DNA of 10,097 nt from Clostridia bacterium (lineage in GTDB: Bacteria; Bacillota_A; Clostridia; Christensenellales; Aristaeellaceae): contig JAFRJF010000057.1 of assembly GCA_017432405.1 (NCBI GenBank), positions 1 through 10,097 on the forward strand, in the 5' to 3' direction. The notes under the pieces were generated by a model. It saw only the letters and a program-made list of their open reading frames with translations. It had not been told where the DNA came from and ran no database searches. Below are positions 6,688-10,097 of this stretch, one piece after another. Positions within the stretch are counted from its first letter, which is position 1; every line of letters begins with the position of its first letter. Both the position numbers and the translations under genes were made by a program.

Positions 6688-6716
6688 AGTATAACCCCTG
6701 TGCTTGCCGATGTCCA
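6688..6716 (-). promoter_or_regulatory. Sigma-A promoter of the ftsH-like gene
   Basis: The minus strand has TGGACA (-35, 6716-6711), a 17-base spacer and TATACT (-10, 6693-6688), five of six matches in each hexamer. Transcription would begin near 6681, giving a leader of about 40 bases. The rest of the 160-bp gap to the divergent penicillin-binding protein gene holds no other clear signal. On the plus strand I can assign no confident promoter and no sigma-E, sigma-F or sigma-G site. Confidence 0.7.
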
Positions 6717-6800
6717 CGAACAACTTCTGGCACACATGTCTATTTGCACCGAAAATGGGAATGCTTAGAGGGAGACGTTTCACCGAAGGGTGGTTGAAAT

Positions 6801-9185
6801 ATGAAAAAGAAGCTGCTGGCCGGCCTGGGCGTCGTGCTCCTGGCGGCCCTGGGGCTGCTGATCTGGCGACTCGACCTGCCCCATTGGAAAAAGCTGGATC
6901 TGGCCAGGATCGAAGCCATGTCGACGGCGACGACCGTCTACGACGCAGATGACGCCGCTATCGGCGCGCTCTACGGCAGCGAGCGCCGAATATGGGTGGA
7001 GCTGTCCAGCGTGCCCAAACACGTCCAGCAGGCCTTCATCGCCGCGGAGGACCTGCGCTTCTACAAGCACCACGGCGTGGATCTCCACAGGCTGCTGGGG
7101 GCGCTGTGGCAGGATGTGCGCACGCTGAGCTACGCCCAGGGCGGCTCCACGATCACCCAGCAGCTGATCAAGCTGACCCACCTCAGCCAGGTCAAGACGC
7201 TCTCCCGCAAAGCCCAGGAGATCGTGCTGGCCCTTCAGCTGGAGCGGGTGATGGACAAGGACCACATATTGGAGGCCTACCTGAACGCGGTGTACTTCGG
7301 CCATGGCGCCTACGGGATCGAGGCTGCTGCCAATACCTACTTCGACAAGCCCGCCTCCCGGCTGACCCTCGCGGAGGGCGCGCTGTTGGCTGGCGTCATC
7401 AAATCCCCGTCCACCTACGCGCCGCACCTGAATCCGGAAAAGGCGACCGCCCGTCGCAATTCGATCCTTAAAACCATGGAAAAAAACGGCATGATCACCG
7501 CGAAGCAGCGCAGCCAGGCCCAGGCCGAAGCGGTCCGGCTGGCAGCGGACGATGCGGGCGGGGCAAAGTTCGCCTGGTACATGGACACCGTGCTTGAGGA
7601 GGCGATGTCGATCCTTCACGTGGACGCGGACGAGCTGATGTCGGGCGGGTACGGCATACACACGGCGCTTAACCCCCGGATGCAGGCCGCGGCGGAGGCA
7701 TTGTTTGAAGACGGTGCGCGATTTCCCGCCGACGGGCAGGACGGCTCGCCGGTGCAGGCCGCCCTCGTCGCGCTGGACACTGAAAACGGCGCGCTGCAGG
7801 CCGTGGTCGGCGGCAGGCGCTACGACGTAAAGCGGGGACTCAACCGGGCGACGGCCATGCGACGCCAGCCGGGTTCGGCCTTCAAGCCCGTATCCACCTA
7901 CGCCGCCGCCATAGACGCCTGCGGCTACCTGCCCTCCTCCATCGTCGATGACACGCCCAGGACCTTTTCGGGGGGGTATGCCCCCGGCAATGCCGGCGGC
8001 GCGAGCTACGGTCCCGTCACCCTCCGGGAGGCCCTCTCCCGCTCGCTGAACGTCGCCACCGTGGATCTGGCCGAGCGCGTCAGCGTGCCCACCGTGCGCA
8101 CATATGCCCAGCGCTTCGGCCTGCCGCTGGACGCCGCCGACGCCAACCTGTCCCTGGCACTGGGATCGCTGACCTACGGCGTATCCCCGGCGCAGTTGGG
8201 CGCGGCCTACTGCGCCCTGGCCAACGGCGGGGCCTGTGTGACGCCCCACGCCATACGGACGATTGAGGACTTCGAGGGCCACGTGCTGTACCGGGCGCCC
8301 GAAAGCGAGGGCCGCGCCGTCGCCCCGGAAACCGCCTATATGGTCACGGACATGCTGAAGACGGCGGCGACAAAGGGCAGCGCGAAGGCGCTTTCCGCCT
8401 GCGGCCTGCCCGTGGCCGGCAAGACGGGCACGGTGGCGGAGGGCAGCGACGGCACGCGGGACATATGGACCGTCGCCTATACCCCGGACGCCGCCGTGTG
8501 CGTATGGATGGGCTTCGACAATCCGGGAACGGGCAACCGACTGCCCGGCTCTGAAGGGGGCAGCGGCTATCCCGCGAGGCTGTGCGCCGCTTGGCTGGAC
8601 GGGGTTTCAGGCCAGCTGACCGGCAGCGATTTCAAGCGGCCCGCCGGCATACGAACAGCCCTGGTGGACAGCGTCGCGCTTTCGGAGGACAGGGCGGTGC
8701 TCCTGAGCACCGAGCGGACGCCCGCGGATTGCACGCAGCTCGAGCTTTTTCACCCGGACGACATGCCGACCCGCTTTTCAGCCCACTGGACCTCCCCTGC
8801 CCCGCCCCCGGACTTCCGATTGCTCACAGCGCCGGGACAGACCCCCGTGCTGGCCTTCACCGTGCAGGATTCAAGCGCCCAGTACGTGCTCACCCGCACG
8901 GTGGACGGCGAGAGCGCCGAGGTGGCCGTCTTGCAGGGGGATGCGGGACAGGAGATCCGCTTTGCCGACGACGGCTGTGACCTCTCACGATGCGCCAGCT
9001 ACGCGCTGCTGCCCCGAAACGGCCTGCTCTACGAACGGGGCGAACTGCTGGCCGGGTCGCTCAGCCAGAGCGTCGCCTATACACCTGGCGGCCTTCTGAA
9101 CCAAATAATGGGCGTCGGCGAAGCCGAAGCCCCGCCGACGCCCGCAGAGGTGGAGAATGCCGGTCCTCAGTCGCTGTTTGGCTGA
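6801..9185 (+). CDS. Class A penicillin-binding protein (transglycosylase/transpeptidase)
   Basis: This bifunctional peptidoglycan synthase polymerises glycan strands and cross-links peptides outside the cytoplasmic membrane. A short cytoplasmic tail and one membrane anchor (about 4-23) are followed by the GT51 glycosyltransferase domain: E83 and D84 in [20 protein letters not shown] (114-121), and [16 protein letters not shown] (162-177). The transpeptidase domain has SAFK (S359 nucleophile, K362), SLN (415-417) and KTG (541-543). Both active sites look intact. After about residue 605 there is an extension of about 185 residues that I do not recognise, ending in a proline-rich stretch. The ATG has AAGGGTGG 7 bases upstream. 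The gene is divergent from the ftsH-like gene, and its last 19 bases overlap the end of clpC. The family is that of PBP1A/PbpF/PbpG; a sporulation role is only suggested by the neighbours. Confidence 0.94.
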   Translation: MKKKLLAGLGVVLLAALGLLIWRLDLPHWKKLDLARIEAMSTATTVYDADDAAIGALYGSERRIWVELSSVPKHVQQAFIAAEDLRFYKHHGVDLHRLLGALWQDVRTLSYAQGGSTITQQLIKLTHLSQVKTLSRKAQEIVLALQLERVMDKDHILEAYLNAVYFGHGAYGIEAAANTYFDKPASRLTLAEGALLAGVIKSPSTYAPHLNPEKATARRNSILKTMEKNGMITAKQRSQAQAEAVRLAADDAGGAKFAWYMDTVLEEAMSILHVDADELMSGGYGIHTALNPRMQAAAEALFEDGARFPADGQDGSPVQAALVALDTENGALQAVVGGRRYDVKRGLNRATAMRRQPGSAFKPVSTYAAAIDACGYLPSSIVDDTPRTFSGGYAPGNAGGASYGPVTLREALSRSLNVATVDLAERVSVPTVRTYAQRFGLPLDAADANLSLALGSLTYGVSPAQLGAAYCALANGGACVTPHAIRTIEDFEGHVLYRAPESEGRAVAPETAYMVTDMLKTAATKGSAKALSACGLPVAGKTGTVAEGSDGTRDIWTVAYTPDAAVCVWMGFDNPGTGNRLPGSEGGSGYPARLCAAWLDGVSGQLTGSDFKRPAGIRTALVDSVALSEDRAVLLSTERTPADCTQLELFHPDDMPTRFSAHWTSPAPPPDFRLLTAPGQTPVLAFTVQDSSAQYVLTRTVDGESAEVAVLQGDAGQEIRFADDGCDLSRCASYALLPRNGLLYERGELLAGSLSQSVAYTPGGLLNQIMGVGEAEAPPTPAEVENAGPQSLFG

Positions 9186-10097
9186 CCGGCGACGAGCAGC
9201 TCCATTTCCTCCTTTTCGATGGGTATGAACGCCAGGTGGTCGCCCTCCGCCACCACGCGCACGCGGTCGCCCAGGCGGATCTTGCCCAGCAGGATCTCCT
9301 CGCTGAGGGCGTCCTCCACCATGCGCTGTATCGCGCGGCGCAGCGGACGCGCGCCGTACTGCATGTCGTAGCCGGCGCTGCCGATCACGCCGAGGGCGGA
9401 TTCGTCCACGTCCAGCTCGATGCCGTGCTCGGCCAGCCGGGCGCAGACCTGCTTAAGCAGCAGCCGCGCGATTTCGTCGATCTCGTGCTGCTCCAGGGCA
9501 TGGAACACGATGATCTCGTCCACCCGGTTCAAAAATTCCGGCCTGAAGATGTTCTTCACCTCGCCCATGATGTTTTCCTTCATGGTCTCGTAGGTGCGGG
9601 CGCTGTCGATCGAGCCGCCGAAGCCCAAACTCCGCTGCTTCTTCAGCGCGTGGGCCCCGGCGTTGCTGGTCATGACGATGACGGTGTTCTTGAAATCCAC
9701 CACCCGGCCCTGGCCGTCGGTCAGCCGGCCGTCCTCCAGGATCTGCAGCAGTATGTTGAACACGTCCGGATGGGCCTTTTCGACCTCGTCCAGCAGGATC
9801 ACCGCATAGGGCTTGCGCCGGACCTTTTCGGTCAGCTGTCCGCCCTCCTCGTGCCCCACGTAGCCGGGGGGCGAGCCGATCATGCGGGACACGGAGTGCG
9901 TCTCCATGTACTCCGACATGTCGATGCGGATCATGCTGTCCTCGTCGCCGAACAGCGCCTCCGCCAGGGCCTTGCACAGCTCGGTCTTGCCCACGCCGGT
10001 GGGGCCAAAGAAGATGAAGGAGCCAATGGGACGATGGGGATCCTTGAGGCCCGCCCGTGCGCGGCGTATGGCCCGCGCCACGGATTTGACGGCCTCC
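9167..10097 (-). CDS. clpC: ATP-dependent Clp protease ATPase subunit ClpC, C-terminal part (cut by window edge)
   Basis: ClpC unfolds substrates and feeds them to the ClpP peptidase. The visible 309 residues are the second AAA+ module and C-terminal domain; the N-terminal domain, first ATPase module and start lie beyond the right edge. The frame stays open to the last base ([17 protein letters not shown]), so the apparent GTG start at 10081 is internal. Within the visible fragment are Walker A GPTGVGKT (31-38), pore loop GYVG (78-81), Walker B VILLDEVE (99-106), sensor 1 TSNAGA (N145) and sensor 2 GARPLRR (248-254). The loop containing LGF (157-159) is the ClpP-docking tripeptide, present in ClpC and ClpA but absent from ClpB. 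Sequence around it is ClpC-like. No terminator separates it from the convergent penicillin-binding protein gene. In Bacillus subtilis ClpCP degrades SpoIIAB among other targets. Confidence 0.93.
   Translation of the reverse strand, partial: EAVKSVARAIRRARAGLKDPHRPIGSFIFFGPTGVGKTELCKALAEALFGDEDSMIRIDMSEYMETHSVSRMIGSPPGYVGHEEGGQLTEKVRRKPYAVILLDEVEKAHPDVFNILLQILEDGRLTDGQGRVVDFKNTVIVMTSNAGAHALKKQRSLGFGGSIDSARTYETMKENIMGEVKNIFRPEFLNRVDEIIVFHALEQHEIDEIARLLLKQVCARLAEHGIELDVDESALGVIGSAGYDMQYGARPLRRAIQRMVEDALSEEILLGKIRLGDRVRVVAEGDHLAFIPIEKEEMELLVAGQPNSD

Noticed and set aside
6690..6695. TATAAC as a -10 element for the penicillin-binding protein gene on the plus strand
   Set aside because: No acceptable -35 lies at 16-18 bases upstream, and it overlaps the better -10 of the divergent ftsH-like gene. 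The leader would be about 100 bases.
6780..8282. Open frame of 500 codons on the minus strand opposite the penicillin-binding protein gene
   Set aside because: It is antisense to a well-supported gene, rich in G, H, V and Q, and matches no recognisable domain. It is a by-product of high GC at third codon positions.
1..10097. Mobile elements, CRISPR array, defence genes, tRNA or rRNA
   Set aside because: No transposase, integrase, regularly spaced repeats, defence domains or structured RNA gene could be seen. All large frames are accounted for by housekeeping or sporulation genes.

Overview
The window looks like chromosomal DNA of a high-GC, endospore-forming member of the Clostridia (Firmicutes). 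The evidence is a complete spoIIAA-spoIIAB-sigF module in the classical order, a ClpC-type (not ClpB-type) unfoldase, a TIGR03960-type radical SAM protein common in Clostridia, strong Shine-Dalgarno sequences, and three genes that appear to start with TTG. I cannot name a genus from the sequence. I see no mobile element, phage gene, CRISPR array, tRNA or rRNA.

Layout, left to right. Bases 1-144 hold no convincing gene. On the minus strand follows a B12-binding-type radical SAM protein of unknown function, whose real start is probably a TTG with a perfect ribosome binding site. A 200-bp divergent promoter region separates it from a plus-strand diaminopimelate decarboxylase (lysA). lysA converges on sigF across a perfect 20-bp inverted repeat that contains the sigF stop codon. 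The spoIIA operon (spoIIAA, spoIIAB, sigF, minus strand) comes next, preceded by a good candidate sigma-H promoter. Directly upstream, on the same strand, is a short FtsH-like membrane AAA+ metalloprotease with its own sigma-A type promoter. Divergent from it, on the plus strand, is a class A penicillin-binding protein with a long C-terminal extension. Its 3' end overlaps by 19 bp the convergent 3' end of clpC, which runs off the right edge.

How the genes may work together. SpoIIAA (anti-anti-sigma), SpoIIAB (anti-sigma kinase) and sigma-F form the switch that turns on forespore transcription after polar division. In Bacillus subtilis the two proteases that tune this switch are FtsH, which degrades the SpoIIE phosphatase, and ClpCP, which degrades SpoIIAB. 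An FtsH-family protease and ClpC both lie within 5 kb of the spoIIA genes here, and a peptidoglycan synthase sits between them. A coordinated sporulation neighbourhood is an inference from gene order; the individual family assignments are solid. No gene in the window belongs to a clearly novel system. The best leads are the short FtsH fixed beside spoIIA, the long perfect palindrome at the lysA/sigF junction, and the orphan position of the radical SAM gene.
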